In this document: in pieces, positions 37,251 to 45,939 of the stretch
How positions within the stretch are numbered: position 1 is the stretch's first letter
Layout: every line of letters starts with the position of its first letter
Assembly (NCBI GenBank): GCA_944323075.1
Contig: CALURC010000014.1
Coordinates: 58,489 to 122,488 of the forward strand
DNA length: 64,000 nucleotides
DNA from: an uncultured Alistipes sp.
Lineage (GTDB): Bacteria; Bacteroidota; Bacteroidia; Bacteroidales; Rikenellaceae
Reading direction: 5' to 3'
Notes under the pieces: generated by a model
What the model was told of the DNA's origin: nothing
The model's database searches: none
What the model saw: the letters and a program-made list of their open reading frames with translations, nothing else
Position numbers and translations under genes: made by a program

Positions 37251-38234
37251 ATGAAATTCGAAACGACCACTTGGTTCAGAACTATTCTCATCGCAACGGT
37301 TCTTTTTACTCTCGGTTATGGCATTTGCTTGCTTACCCGAAACGATGAAATCACAAAAACGCTCTCCGGAATATCCCTAATCTCAACAGGTGTATTCTGT
37401 TTTCTGTGGAGCCTTTTTCCTGCCTCCTCCGGAATATGCAGCATTCGTCGGAGTGCTACCGTAAATAAAATGCTATCAGCTATCGGTTACATTCTGGCTT
37501 TAATTCTTCTCGGAGCAGGCATCGTCCTATTGAATCATTCCAACGACTTCATTGCCGGACACGTAGCCTGTGGTATTGGTTTTGCCACTTGGGGTACAGC
37601 AACAATTACGACTGCAGCCGCTCTCCTCAAAAAAAAGAATACGTCCCCAAATAGCCAAAACGAAAATTCTGTTTTGCAACAAAAATTGTGGCTCGAAATA
37701 TCGGCAGCATTTCCTGTCCTGGCGACTTGGACATGGACGATTTTACTGCTTTCCAATAGTGCCGACGACTCTTACTATATCACCGGACATATCATGGGTG
37801 CGTTTGCCTGTGTTTGTACAGCGCTGCTCGCATCGTTCACCGTCCTACTCAGACAAAAACAGAATGGATACCTTCGACTCATTGCTTTTGCTGCAATTAT
37901 TTGGGGAGTCGTTCAATTCGCTCTCCAATACGGACAACCAACCGACTTTGTCGGATTTATTCTGATCGGGAGCGGTATCGTTTGCTGGAGTCTCTCTTTC
38001 CCGATCGCAGCATGGACCGGCCCTAACGAATCCGGAAAACAAAAAACCGAATCGATTTCATTTTTCCCTTTTGTCCTATTTATAATTTGTTTGCTAATGA
38101 GCATCTTTCTTTTCGAGGAAGCCGATCTGAATACAAAATTTCTATTTCCAGCCCGAATGTTCTTGGGGTTCGGAGCTATCTGTCTTTCCTCTTTCGCCGT
38201 GACCGGTATCATACAGATCAAAACAAAAAAATAG
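37251..38234 (+). CDS. YhiM-like (DUF2776-type) polytopic membrane protein
   Basis: The product of about 327 residues starts MKFETTTWFRTILIATVLF and has around ten hydrophobic helices. It repeats an internal motif resembling E. coli YhiM: FIAGHVACGIGFATWGTATI and YYITGHIMGAFACVCTALLA. The last two helices also match the YhiM C-terminus (FPARMFLGFGAICLSSFAV). E. coli YhiM is an inner-membrane protein linked to acid resistance. The family call is from recall of that protein and was not tested. Function here is unknown. Confidence 0.65.
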   Translation: MKFETTTWFRTILIATVLFTLGYGICLLTRNDEITKTLSGISLISTGVFCFLWSLFPASSGICSIRRSATVNKMLSAIGYILALILLGAGIVLLNHSNDFIAGHVACGIGFATWGTATITTAAALLKKKNTSPNSQNENSVLQQKLWLEISAAFPVLATWTWTILLLSNSADDSYYITGHIMGAFACVCTALLASFTVLLRQKQNGYLRLIAFAAIIWGVVQFALQYGQPTDFVGFILIGSGIVCWSLSFPIAAWTGPNESGKQKTESISFFPFVLFIICLLMSIFLFEEADLNTKFLFPARMFLGFGAICLSSFAVTGIIQIKTKK

Positions 38235-38252
38235 GGTTGCAGAACCCTATTT
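38229..38252. terminator. Hairpin at the end of the YhiM-like gene
   Basis: AAATAGGGTT pairs with AACCCTATTT around a four-base loop; the stem includes the stop codon. It is the first of two hairpins between the converging genes. Confidence 0.55.
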
Positions 38253-38272
38253 CCCATATTCATAATACAACA

Positions 38273-38305
38273 AATGAGGGAACCTTGATGGTTCCCTCAT
38301 TCTTG
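38273..38305. terminator. Terminator between the YhiM-like gene and the beta-barrel gene
   Basis: AATGAGGGAACC pairs with GGTTCCCTCATT (12 bp, five-base loop) followed by a T-rich stretch; usable from both directions. Confidence 0.8.
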
Positions 38306-38327
38306 TTTTCATATCTATTTAACGATA

Positions 38328-38897
38328 TTAGAACCGATAACCGAGAGACAACGCAAACACATTGTTGTGAATCTTCGAATCTCCATGAGCTACATTAACC
38401 ACACCAATATTATAGCGGGCATCGAGAATCAATTTTCCGAAGAACTCATAGCTTACACCAACCGGGAAAGCGAAATCGCCCGATTTATAAGACTTACCGA
38501 TCGAAGTAGTAGATTCCTGACCTTCGTCTTTCACTTTTGCTTTAGCAGAAAGGAACACACCGGGTTGAATACCGATATTGAATGCCAACTGATCGAGCAC
38601 ATAGAATTTGGCCATAATCGGAATATTCAAATAGTTCGATTTGTTAATGAATTTCGAATCGCCTTCAGTTATTTTACCTCCCTCGCGAGAAAACAACACC
38701 TCGGCCGATGCCCCGAACCAGTCGTTAAACCGATAATCGGCGAAAACACCGGCTGTCAATCCCGTTTTGGCATTATAATCCGTATTACTCATACCCGAAA
38801 CGTTCAATCCGGCTTTAACACCCCATCCGAAACCTTGTGCAAAAGATGCGGTTCCGATAGCCAACATAGCAACTGTCGCAATAATAAACTTTTTCAT
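38328..38897 (-). CDS. Outer-membrane beta-barrel protein (porin-family, OmpA/PorT-like barrel)
   Basis: The product of about 189 residues begins MKKFIIATVAMLAIGTASFAQ, a signal peptide cut after Ala-Gln. It then alternates strands such as GWGVKAGLNVSGMS, LTAGVFADYRFNDWFGASAEVLFSREG and LILDARYNIGVVNVA, ending with an aromatic residue (LGYRF), the usual C-terminal barrel signal. It is a small eight-strand-type barrel of the Bacteroidota porin family, probably structural or adhesive; the function is not known. It has its own promoter. Confidence 0.88.
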   Translation of the reverse strand: MKKFIIATVAMLAIGTASFAQGFGWGVKAGLNVSGMSNTDYNAKTGLTAGVFADYRFNDWFGASAEVLFSREGGKITEGDSKFINKSNYLNIPIMAKFYVLDQLAFNIGIQPGVFLSAKAKVKDEGQESTTSIGKSYKSGDFAFPVGVSYEFFGKLILDARYNIGVVNVAHGDSKIHNNVFALSLGYRF

Positions 38898-38949
38898 GAT
38901 CAAAAATTTTTGTTAGTGAATCTGTTGAGTTTTATTCTAAATTATCTTT

Positions 38950-38979
38950 CAAAGATAACTCTTTTCCGGCTCATTCAAC
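38950..38979 (-). promoter_or_regulatory. Putative promoter for the beta-barrel gene
   Basis: On the minus strand GTTG, 18 bases, then TATCTTTG (38957-38950). The -7 box matches TAnnTTTG exactly; the -33 box is three of four. It lies about 53 bases before the start. Confidence 0.6.
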
Positions 38980-39027
38980 CCCCTTAAAACAGGTTTTACT
39001 GTTCTATATGCGAACAAAATTATCCAT

Positions 39028-39855
39028 TTATTGCACAACAAACTGTACGACAGCCCATCCATTCCGATAATGTACCTGATTCTTTTTTAACCCGAAATTT
39101 TCAGCACACTCGACAATGGCCGGGACATCTGCCTCCAGAATACCGCTCGCCAACAAAATTCCTCCTGATGAAAGTGTCGACGCATAAGCCCCCATATCCG
39201 ACAATAAAATATTGCGGTTGATGTTCGCCAGAACAAAATCGTAGTGTCGACCCGCCAACAACGAAGCATCACCCAACTCTACGTTGATCGCGTTCTCCAT
39301 CCCGTTACCCTGTACGTTTTCCGCACCGTTGCGGTAGGCCCATTCATCAATGTCAATGGCATCGACATGTGCTGCACCACACAATACGGCAAGGATAGAG
39401 AGAACAGCCGTTCCGCTTCCCATATCAAGTCCGGAGAGTCCAGAAAGATTCTGACGCATGATCTCGTCTGCCATCAGATAAGTCGTTGCATGGTGTCCCG
39501 TACCGAACGCCATCTTGGGCATAATGACAATATCATAGAGACACTCCGGATTTTTCGGATGAAACGGAGCACGAATTCTACAACGTTCTGCTACGTCAAT
39601 CGGCTCGAAATTCGACTCCCAAACCGCATTCCAATCCTGATCGGGCAACTCTTCAACCCGATAATTTCGGCCTTTCTCACGCAAAAAATGGTCGATCTCA
39701 TCTCGATTCTCTCGTTCCGCATGCTCTGCGATGTAGGCTTTCAACACCTGATCCTCTTCCGCAAAACTATCAAAAGAGAGATCTCCCAAATCGGCGATCA
39801 GAATCTCCCGATCCTGATCGTCGGCCACTTCAATGGTATACTCCTTATATTTCAT
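39028..39855 (-). CDS. prmA: Ribosomal protein L11 methyltransferase
   Basis: From the ATG at 39855 (MKYKEYTIEVADDQDREIL) the product has 275 residues. The open frame extends upstream to 40098 over xerD, but that part shows no family match. Class I methyltransferase motifs are clear: GTGHHATTYLM, GLDMGSGTAVLSILAVL and DFVLANINRNILL, typical of PrmA, which trimethylates ribosomal protein L11. The gene diverges from xerD with only 57 bases between. Confidence 0.94.
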   Translation of the reverse strand: MKYKEYTIEVADDQDREILIADLGDLSFDSFAEEDQVLKAYIAEHAERENRDEIDHFLREKGRNYRVEELPDQDWNAVWESNFEPIDVAERCRIRAPFHPKNPECLYDIVIMPKMAFGTGHHATTYLMADEIMRQNLSGLSGLDMGSGTAVLSILAVLCGAAHVDAIDIDEWAYRNGAENVQGNGMENAINVELGDASLLAGRHYDFVLANINRNILLSDMGAYASTLSSGGILLASGILEADVPAIVECAENFGLKKNQVHYRNGWAVVQFVVQ

Positions 39856-39862
39856 CTTCGTA

Positions 39863-39893
39863 TTCGATTCTCCAAACAAATATACTAAATTTG
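39863..39893 (+). promoter_or_regulatory. Putative promoter for xerD
   Basis: TTCG (39863-39866), 19 bases, then TAAATTTG (39886-39893), an exact -7 match, 20 bases before the start codon. It overlaps the opposite-strand prmA promoter. Confidence 0.6.
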
Positions 39894-39907
39894 ACTCTAA
39901 AAACAAC
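39877..39907 (-). promoter_or_regulatory. Putative promoter for prmA
   Basis: On the minus strand GTTG (39907-39904), 19 bases, then TATATTTG (39884-39877), an exact -7 match. It interleaves with the xerD promoter, the two -7 boxes being one base apart. Confidence 0.6.
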
Positions 39908-39912
39908 CGAAA

Positions 39913-40815
39913 ATGGGAACTTGGGAAAAAGAGTTGCAAGACTACACCTACTACATACGTCTGGAAAAGAAGCTGTCTGACAACACCGTAGAGGCCTATA
40001 TCCGCGACCTGAAGCAGATGGCTGAATACCTCGAAAACGAATTCTCCATCCAACCGCAGCAAGCCGAAGAACGCCATATCGAAGCTTTTCTCGCACACCT
40101 GTACGACAAAGGTGTCAAAAAAACGACTCAGGCTCGAATCCTTAGTGGAATCAAAAGTTTTTTCTACTATCTGTTGATCAATGACCGTATAGAAAACCTT
40201 CCTACTGAGTTCATTGATCCCCCAAAAACTGGCCGAAAACTTCCAGACGTGCTTTCTGTTGCCGAAATCGAATCGATTATCAACACGTTCGATTCAGATA
40301 AGCGATTCGGCATACGGAACAAGGCGATGGTCGAGACGTTGTACAGCTGCGGGCTCCGTGTTTCGGAACTGATTACCCTGCGGCTCAGCGACCTCTTCTT
40401 CAACGACGGGTTCATCCGGGTAATCGGCAAAGGAGACAAGCAACGACTGGTCCCGATCAGCGAAACCGCCCGACACCGGATCGAAGAGTACCTGCTACTG
40501 CGCCAGACTATGCAAGCCGATGCCCGCGATACGGATATTGTTTTCCTGAACAACAAGGGTAGGGGGCTAACCCGTGTCATGATCTTCCACATCATAAGAA
40601 AAGCTGCACTGGCTGCAGGTATCACCAAAACGATCAGTCCGCATACTTTCCGTCACTCGTTTGCTACACACCTGCTCGAAGGTGGAGCCAGCATCCGCCA
40701 GGTACAGGAGATGCTCGGACACGAATCAATTCTTACCACCGAGATATACACCCATCTCGACAGCGAAAAACTACGCGAGAATGTCGACTTGCACCATCCA
40801 CTATCCGATATATGA
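39913..40815 (+). CDS. xerD: Site-specific tyrosine recombinase XerD
   Basis: The 300-residue protein has an N-terminal SAM-like core-binding domain (about 5-90) and a catalytic domain with the complete set Arg149 (CGLRVSEL), Lys173 (GKGDKQR), His244 and Arg247 (HTFRHSFATH), His270 (MLGHES) and Tyr279 (TEIYTHL). With its partner it resolves chromosome dimers at dif. The chromosomal setting beside prmA, with no att-like repeats or phage genes, argues for a housekeeping recombinase and not an integrase. Confidence 0.92.
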   Translation: MGTWEKELQDYTYYIRLEKKLSDNTVEAYIRDLKQMAEYLENEFSIQPQQAEERHIEAFLAHLYDKGVKKTTQARILSGIKSFFYYLLINDRIENLPTEFIDPPKTGRKLPDVLSVAEIESIINTFDSDKRFGIRNKAMVETLYSCGLRVSELITLRLSDLFFNDGFIRVIGKGDKQRLVPISETARHRIEEYLLLRQTMQADARDTDIVFLNNKGRGLTRVMIFHIIRKAALAAGITKTISPHTFRHSFATHLLEGGASIRQVQEMLGHESILTTEIYTHLDSEKLRENVDLHHPLSDI

Positions 40816-41024
40816 TCAACATCATGCTCTCTGTTAAAAGTGCTTATCCCATTTACGACAAAACCGTTCCAATCCTCAACACATCGTCTGTACATTCAAT
40901 ATCACACATACAACCTACCCACTAAAAGACAATGAATAACAGGAAGAAAGGGTAGACGAAAAAGAAATCAGTCAAACGGTCGGCACACACATACCGAATT
41001 TATAAGGAAACTCTTCATTCCTGT

Positions 41025-41082
41025 ATATAGATGTGATCGGGGGAAGTAACATTTACGCTACTTCCCCCGATCACATCTATAT
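41025..41082. terminator. Long perfect hairpin between xerD and the DUF4923 gene
   Basis: A perfect 24-bp stem (first arm starts ATATAGATGTGATCGGGG) encloses a ten-base loop, midway between converging genes. Flanking AT-rich ends fit a bidirectional terminator. Confidence 0.85.
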
Positions 41083-41097
41083 CTTATCTACCCCTGA

Positions 41098-41721
41098 TTA
41101 TTGGACCAATTCATAACCGACCAACAATCCGTCATACCCTTCTGCTATCTGTCCGATCGTGTTGAGCGTAGTGTTTTGTGTTGCACTGCCAATCGCCGAA
41201 AGAATCTTCAACAATTTGTCCGCCTCATACATAATACTGAGGGTATTTTCACCCTTCTGTATAAAGACCTTGACAGAACCTATGTTTAGCAAGCCCTCCA
41301 CTGCATTGTAATGCAAAATAAACTGTTCCGAATCCTCTTCTTTTGAAACGGTTCCCGAAATCGACCGATCTTTCAGCTGACAGGTAAAACTGCTGTCTGC
41401 AGCGAATGTATAGGAGAACTGATCCGCTGTAAGACCGACTTTCGAATAGATCCCGGCCAACTTCTCTTCGATCTGGTTGGATACCAAACTACCACCCGCT
41501 TTTTTCAGCAGATCATCGCTCTGGAATTCACAAGCGGGGGCATTGTATTTCCAAGTACCTGCCAAATCGGCAACCGACAAATCACTCTGCTGTAACAAAG
41601 TTCCAGCAAGATTTTCCACTGCGTCTTTATTGATCAAGTTTCCCAGTGAAAATTGTGCATGTAACCGGTTTACGCCCATGGCACACACACAAATCAATAC
41701 ATAACCTATTATTTTCTTCAT
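41098..41721 (-). CDS. DUF4923 family secreted protein
   Basis: The 207-residue product has a signal peptide (MKKIIGYVLICVCAMGVNRLHAQ) and the DUF4923 body with LAGTWKYNAPACEF, LTADQFSYTFAADSSFTCQL and a Ser/Thr-rich beta core. The family is restricted to Bacteroidota, is probably periplasmic or outer-membrane associated, and has no known function. It is the last gene of the long minus-strand block, about 67 bases after kdsC. Confidence 0.85.
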   Translation of the reverse strand: MKKIIGYVLICVCAMGVNRLHAQFSLGNLINKDAVENLAGTLLQQSDLSVADLAGTWKYNAPACEFQSDDLLKKAGGSLVSNQIEEKLAGIYSKVGLTADQFSYTFAADSSFTCQLKDRSISGTVSKEEDSEQFILHYNAVEGLLNIGSVKVFIQKGENTLSIMYEADKLLKILSAIGSATQNTTLNTIGQIAEGYDGLLVGYELVQ

Positions 41722-41788
41722 CTCTTGAACTTATTAGATAGTTATCATACAGTACATTCACCTTTTATAACCCAAAAGTTTCGAACAA

Positions 41789-42325
41789 CTATCGGGAAGC
41801 AACCCGAATCGGTTCATCCCCCTCTTTGTACCAATCGCCGCGTGCCCGCATCACCTGTTCGATCACATCGCGGACACACCCTTCACCTCCACGGAATTGC
41901 GACACATAACGCGAGGCTTCCACCACTTCCGGTGCCGCATCGGCCGGACACACCGGCATTCCGACATAGCGCATCGGTTCCAGATCGGGCACATCGTCTC
42001 CCATATACATCACCTCTTCCGGCTGCAAATCCAGCTTCTCGCACAACTGTTTCAGCGTCTTGAGCTTTTCGTGACAATCCATATAGACATGCTGGATACC
42101 GATAGCATCGAAACGGACTTTCAGACAATTTCCCCTTCCACCGGTAATAATGGCTAAATAATACCCTTTCCGTTGGGCCAACGACATCGCATATCCGTCT
42201 TTCGAATTGTATTTCCGCATAAAATCACCGTCAGGAGTCACGATAATGCCTCCATCGGTCAATACTCCATCTACATCGAGAACAATAGCCCGAACTTTTG
42301 CTATATCTTCTTTGAAATTTCCCAT
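41789..42325 (-). CDS. kdsC: KdsC-type HAD phosphatase (3-deoxy-D-manno-octulosonate 8-phosphate phosphatase)
   Basis: The 178-residue protein has HAD motif I LDVDGVLTDGG, motif II in AIITGG, a Lys in the DCHEKLKTL region and motif IV GDDVPDL. This is the tetrameric KdsC pattern without a cap domain. It removes phosphate from KDO-8-P in lipopolysaccharide core synthesis. Its start overlaps the preceding DUF2520 gene by 25 bases. Confidence 0.9.
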   Translation of the reverse strand: MGNFKEDIAKVRAIVLDVDGVLTDGGIIVTPDGDFMRKYNSKDGYAMSLAQRKGYYLAIITGGRGNCLKVRFDAIGIQHVYMDCHEKLKTLKQLCEKLDLQPEEVMYMGDDVPDLEPMRYVGMPVCPADAAPEVVEASRYVSQFRGGEGCVRDVIEQVMRARGDWYKEGDEPIRVASR

Positions 42326-43077
42326 ATACTTTGACTGATTATTTTATACAACTGTTGCATCTGCGGTCGATCCTGCAATAGATCGAGATGTTTACTTTGA
42401 GTTACAAGATCATTACGCCGTGCAGGACCGGTCTGTACCGTTGCGGCAGACGAAGCCTGCAACGCCTTGTCGGCCGTCTCCCGCATCAGCGGTTTGATCC
42501 AATCGGCAGAAAGGCCGTACTCCTCCAGCAGGTTCTCTCCGAGTGCAAACATGTGGTTTGCAAAATTCGAAACGAAAACTGCTGCAAGGTGGAGCCGCTT
42601 CCGCTCTTCGGAATGGATCTCAATCACCCTTCCGCTCAATGCGTTACCTAAATCGCGTAAAGCCTCCAAAGCCCGATCGGAGGAGCCTTCAATGAAAAAC
42701 GGCACACCGTGCAGATCGAGCGAACGGCCCGCTGTAAACGACTGCAAGGGATAGAAGACACCCGTATGTTCGGAACAACCCGAGAGTTCATCGATCGATA
42801 CGCTGCCAGCCGTGTGGGCAACCACAGCTCCACCGAAGTTCAACGTCCGTGCGATCGGTCCGACGGCCGTATCGCTCACCGCGATCAGATAGATGTCCGC
42901 CTCGGCAAGAGACTGCGGGTCGTCGGTCCACCCACAACCGACCTTACAGGCAATGTATTCGCCACGTTCCCGGTTGCGCGCATAGATCTGCGCCAAATCA
43001 TACCCCGAACCATCGGCTATCGCTTCGGCCAGAATCTCAGCAACATTTCCACTTCCTATGACAACTACCCGTTTCAT
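42301..43077 (-). CDS. Rossmann-fold DUF2520 protein
   Basis: The 258-residue product starts with a dinucleotide-binding motif (MKRVVVIGSGNVAEILAEAI) and has a C-terminal helical DUF2520 domain (LHLAAVFVSNFANHMFALGE). The overall plan resembles ketopantoate or pyrroline-carboxylate reductases, so it is probably an NAD(P)-dependent oxidoreductase with unknown substrate. It overlaps the BrkB gene by four bases and kdsC by 25, so the three are translationally coupled. Confidence 0.88.
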   Translation of the reverse strand: MKRVVVIGSGNVAEILAEAIADGSGYDLAQIYARNRERGEYIACKVGCGWTDDPQSLAEADIYLIAVSDTAVGPIARTLNFGGAVVAHTAGSVSIDELSGCSEHTGVFYPLQSFTAGRSLDLHGVPFFIEGSSDRALEALRDLGNALSGRVIEIHSEERKRLHLAAVFVSNFANHMFALGENLLEEYGLSADWIKPLMRETADKALQASSAATVQTGPARRNDLVTQSKHLDLLQDRPQMQQLYKIISQSIWEISKKI

Positions 43078-44411
43078 ACCTGCGTGCTCGGTTTATTTCG
43101 TTCCAAATCAAGATCTTTCAACAACACATTATCGTCGCTCTCTGCAACCACACGTTCCAACCGATTGAGCACCGAATCGGCCCACTGGAACTCATTGCTC
43201 TGCTGCGTATCGAACGAGGCCTGTCCGGCCGCTTCCACCTGATGGACCACATCATAAACGCGCAACGTATGGACATCCCTTGCCGGAACATATAGGCTCA
43301 CTTTATCCTCTTTGCTGACAATCGAAGCAATCAGCCCCACCTTTTCCAGATCGTAAATAGCATCCCGAACCACTCGAAGCGGCAGATTAAGTGCTGCAGC
43401 AATCGTCTCCGAAGACACCGCTCCCGATTTATTGATAAAATGGTTGACGATCTGATACATCACCACAACCAGTGCCTTTTTGTGGTACTCGTAGCTCATC
43501 TCGCGAGCCTGCTTCTCGTATTCAAACTTCTGGATATTCTGATAAGCAAACGAAAGTTCGGCCCCAAATAGTACAATCTGCCAGCTGCTTTGCATCCAGA
43601 TCAAGAACAACGGAACGGCTGCAAAACTTCCGTAAATCGCGTTGTAGCTCGTCAGACGCGACTGGATATAGATATAGGCCAACTGGAAAATCTGAAAGGC
43701 CGTTCCTGCAATAACTCCGGCGATCACCGCATTGCGGAGTTTTACCTTAGTATTGGGCATCACTAAATAGACAAATGCAAACATCAGCCAAATCATAACG
43801 ACCGAAACAAACCCCAACAGGATTTGCACGACGGCCGATGAGGTGAAATGTTGTAACTGACTCTGCAACTGGACACCGATCCCGCTAGATATTACCCCCA
43901 GAATCGGTGTTACGACCACGACGGTCGTGTAGTCACTGAACTTCCGTGCGAAGCTCCGCGAACGGTGCACCTCCCAAATATTATTAAAGGCATTTTCGAT
44001 ATTTCCGAATACCTTCAGGACCGACCAGAACAGAACCACCAATCCGACCGATGCGATCAATCCTCCTTTTGTCCGCTGCAACAAGGCATTGGCAAAATCG
44101 ATAATCTGATCAATCAGCACCGAATATTGCGGAAATTTTCCATACAGATATTCGTTCAGACGGGTTTCAAGTCCGAAACCTTTGGCAATGCCGAATACCA
44201 TGGCCGCAATCGGCACCAACGACATCAACGTATAAAAGGTCAGGGCCGCCGACCGCACGAGAATCTCGTGCTGACCGAACCCCTGCGCCGTAAATATGAT
44301 CACCTTGATCTGGCGTACGGCCCAACGGATCTTGCGCGATTTGTATTCGTGCTCCTTCTTTACCCAGATGTCGTGGGTTATGTATTGGATAATCCGTTTC
44401 AGCAGTCCCAT
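43074..44411 (-). CDS. YihY/BrkB family membrane protein with C-terminal winged-helix-like domain
   Basis: The 445-residue protein has the YihY/BrkB core of about six helices (residues about 40-300, with LTFYTLMSLVPIAAMVFGIAK and FGAELSFAYQNIQKFE). It adds a C-terminal extension of about 130 residues that resembles a winged helix (VSSETIAAALNLPLRVVRDA, then LEKVGLIASIV). YihY proteins are inner-membrane proteins of uncertain role, once mistaken for RNase BN. The extension would lie in the cytoplasm. Confidence 0.88.
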   Translation of the reverse strand: MGLLKRIIQYITHDIWVKKEHEYKSRKIRWAVRQIKVIIFTAQGFGQHEILVRSAALTFYTLMSLVPIAAMVFGIAKGFGLETRLNEYLYGKFPQYSVLIDQIIDFANALLQRTKGGLIASVGLVVLFWSVLKVFGNIENAFNNIWEVHRSRSFARKFSDYTTVVVVTPILGVISSGIGVQLQSQLQHFTSSAVVQILLGFVSVVMIWLMFAFVYLVMPNTKVKLRNAVIAGVIAGTAFQIFQLAYIYIQSRLTSYNAIYGSFAAVPLFLIWMQSSWQIVLFGAELSFAYQNIQKFEYEKQAREMSYEYHKKALVVVMYQIVNHFINKSGAVSSETIAAALNLPLRVVRDAIYDLEKVGLIASIVSKEDKVSLYVPARDVHTLRVYDVVHQVEAAGQASFDTQQSNEFQWADSVLNRLERVVAESDDNVLLKDLDLERNKPSTQV

Positions 44412-44448
44412 CTTCGTTGCGCTATTCTCTTACAAAAATACAATTTAT

Positions 44449-45939
44449 TTAAGATTTTTTATGACTTTCCTCATCTGGCTCCGTCCCGTCACCCTTCAAT
44501 CTGCGTATTTTAAAATTCAGACAGGCCAGAAGAATCGACATCAACGGGCTGAGATAACAGAAAAACGCATAGGGCAGATAAGCCAACGTAGCCACATTCA
44601 GTACGCCCGATTGCGTGGCACCACACGTATTCCACGGAATCAACACCGAAGTCACCGTACCGCCATCCTCCAGCGTCCGGCTCAAGACCTCCGGAGCGAG
44701 TCTCTTTTTCCGATAGGCCGAATTGAAAATCTTTCCGGGAATGACGATAGCTAAATATTGATCCGATGCGGTCGTATTGAACAGCACGCAGGTTCCGACC
44801 GTCGTGGCTACAAGTCCGCAAGTAGACCGGACCCGCCGGATCAGCGCTTCGGTAATACGTTCGAGGAAGTGTCCGGCCTCCATGACCCCGCCGAAAATCA
44901 TCGCCGAGAGGATCAACCACACGGTATTCAACATACCGGCCATTCCTCGTGAGGTAAACAGCGAATCAATCTGTGCATTTCCCGTATCGGGTGTGATCGT
45001 TCCATACATCGAGCGAAGAACGGTTTTATAGGCAGTTCCCGAGGTGAGCGTCGTATCGCCGTTCAGCGAACCGATCATCTCGGGTTGAAAAATCACTGCA
45101 CAAATTCCGCCGACGAGGCTTCCGATAAAAAGTACCGGAACCGACGGCATTTTCAGGACGATCAAAACGATAACCAGAATCGGGACAACAAACAACCACG
45201 GAGTGATTCGATAACACTCGCCGATCATCCGTTGCGTTTCAACAACCGACACATCCGACGACAATGATCCTCCCGATGTAAATGAAAAACCTGTAAAAAT
45301 CAACAGAGTCAATACAATAGCTGGAATCGTCGTATACATCATATAGCGGATATGCGTAAAAAGTTCTGTTCCTGTCGTCGCTGCAGCCAGATTTGTCGTA
45401 TCACTCAATGGAGAAATCTTGTCACCGAAATAGGCACCGGATATAATAGCTCCTGCAACTATCGCTTCATCAAATCCCAATGTCCGGCCAATGCCGAGCA
45501 GCGCAACTCCCACTGTTGCAACCGTCGACCACGAACTTCCCGTCGCTATCGATATGAGGGCAGAAATCACGACGGTAGCCGGTAAGAAATACTCCGGTTG
45601 CAACACGTATAGTCCATAATGGATCATCGCCGGAATGATGCCGCTCAGCATCCAGGTTCCCGAAAGAACTCCGATCATCAGAAGAATCATAATTGCCGGA
45701 ATCGCTCCGGCCACGGTCCGCACCATCCCGTCCTGTAGCTCATCCCACCGATATCCGTTGTATAGAGCAACACAGACGGCTGCACCGGCAGCAATCAACA
45801 AAGTCATCTGATTGGCTCCCGACAAAACGTCATCACCGATCAACGACACATTAATCCCGATCAGCACAATCAAAAATACGATCAGCCCAACAGACTGAAC
45901 CAACGAAGGTCTTCTTCTACTCTTTTTCCCCATAATCAT
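44449..45939 (-). CDS. nhaC: NhaC-type Na+/H+ antiporter
   Basis: The 496-residue protein has about twelve transmembrane segments and NhaC-family motifs, including GSSWSTVATVGVALLGIG, AIISGAYFGDKISPLSDTTN and GTVTSVLIPWNTCGATQSGVL. It would exchange Na+ for H+ at the inner membrane for pH and sodium balance; malate:Na+/lactate exchangers are related alternatives. It overlaps the upstream methyltransferase gene by four bases. Confidence 0.9.
   Translation of the reverse strand: MIMGKKSRRRPSLVQSVGLIVFLIVLIGINVSLIGDDVLSGANQMTLLIAAGAAVCVALYNGYRWDELQDGMVRTVAGAIPAIMILLMIGVLSGTWMLSGIIPAMIHYGLYVLQPEYFLPATVVISALISIATGSSWSTVATVGVALLGIGRTLGFDEAIVAGAIISGAYFGDKISPLSDTTNLAAATTGTELFTHIRYMMYTTIPAIVLTLLIFTGFSFTSGGSLSSDVSVVETQRMIGECYRITPWLFVVPILVIVLIVLKMPSVPVLFIGSLVGGICAVIFQPEMIGSLNGDTTLTSGTAYKTVLRSMYGTITPDTGNAQIDSLFTSRGMAGMLNTVWLILSAMIFGGVMEAGHFLERITEALIRRVRSTCGLVATTVGTCVLFNTTASDQYLAIVIPGKIFNSAYRKKRLAPEVLSRTLEDGGTVTSVLIPWNTCGATQSGVLNVATLAYLPYAFFCYLSPLMSILLACLNFKIRRLKGDGTEPDEESHKKS

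Noticed and set aside
39856-40098. Upstream extension of prmA
   Set aside because: It runs over the promoter region and the start of xerD and has no PrmA homology.
39913-40815. XerD as a mobile-element integrase
   Set aside because: No phage or transposon genes, att-like repeats or tRNA nearby, and length and motifs fit the housekeeping XerD.
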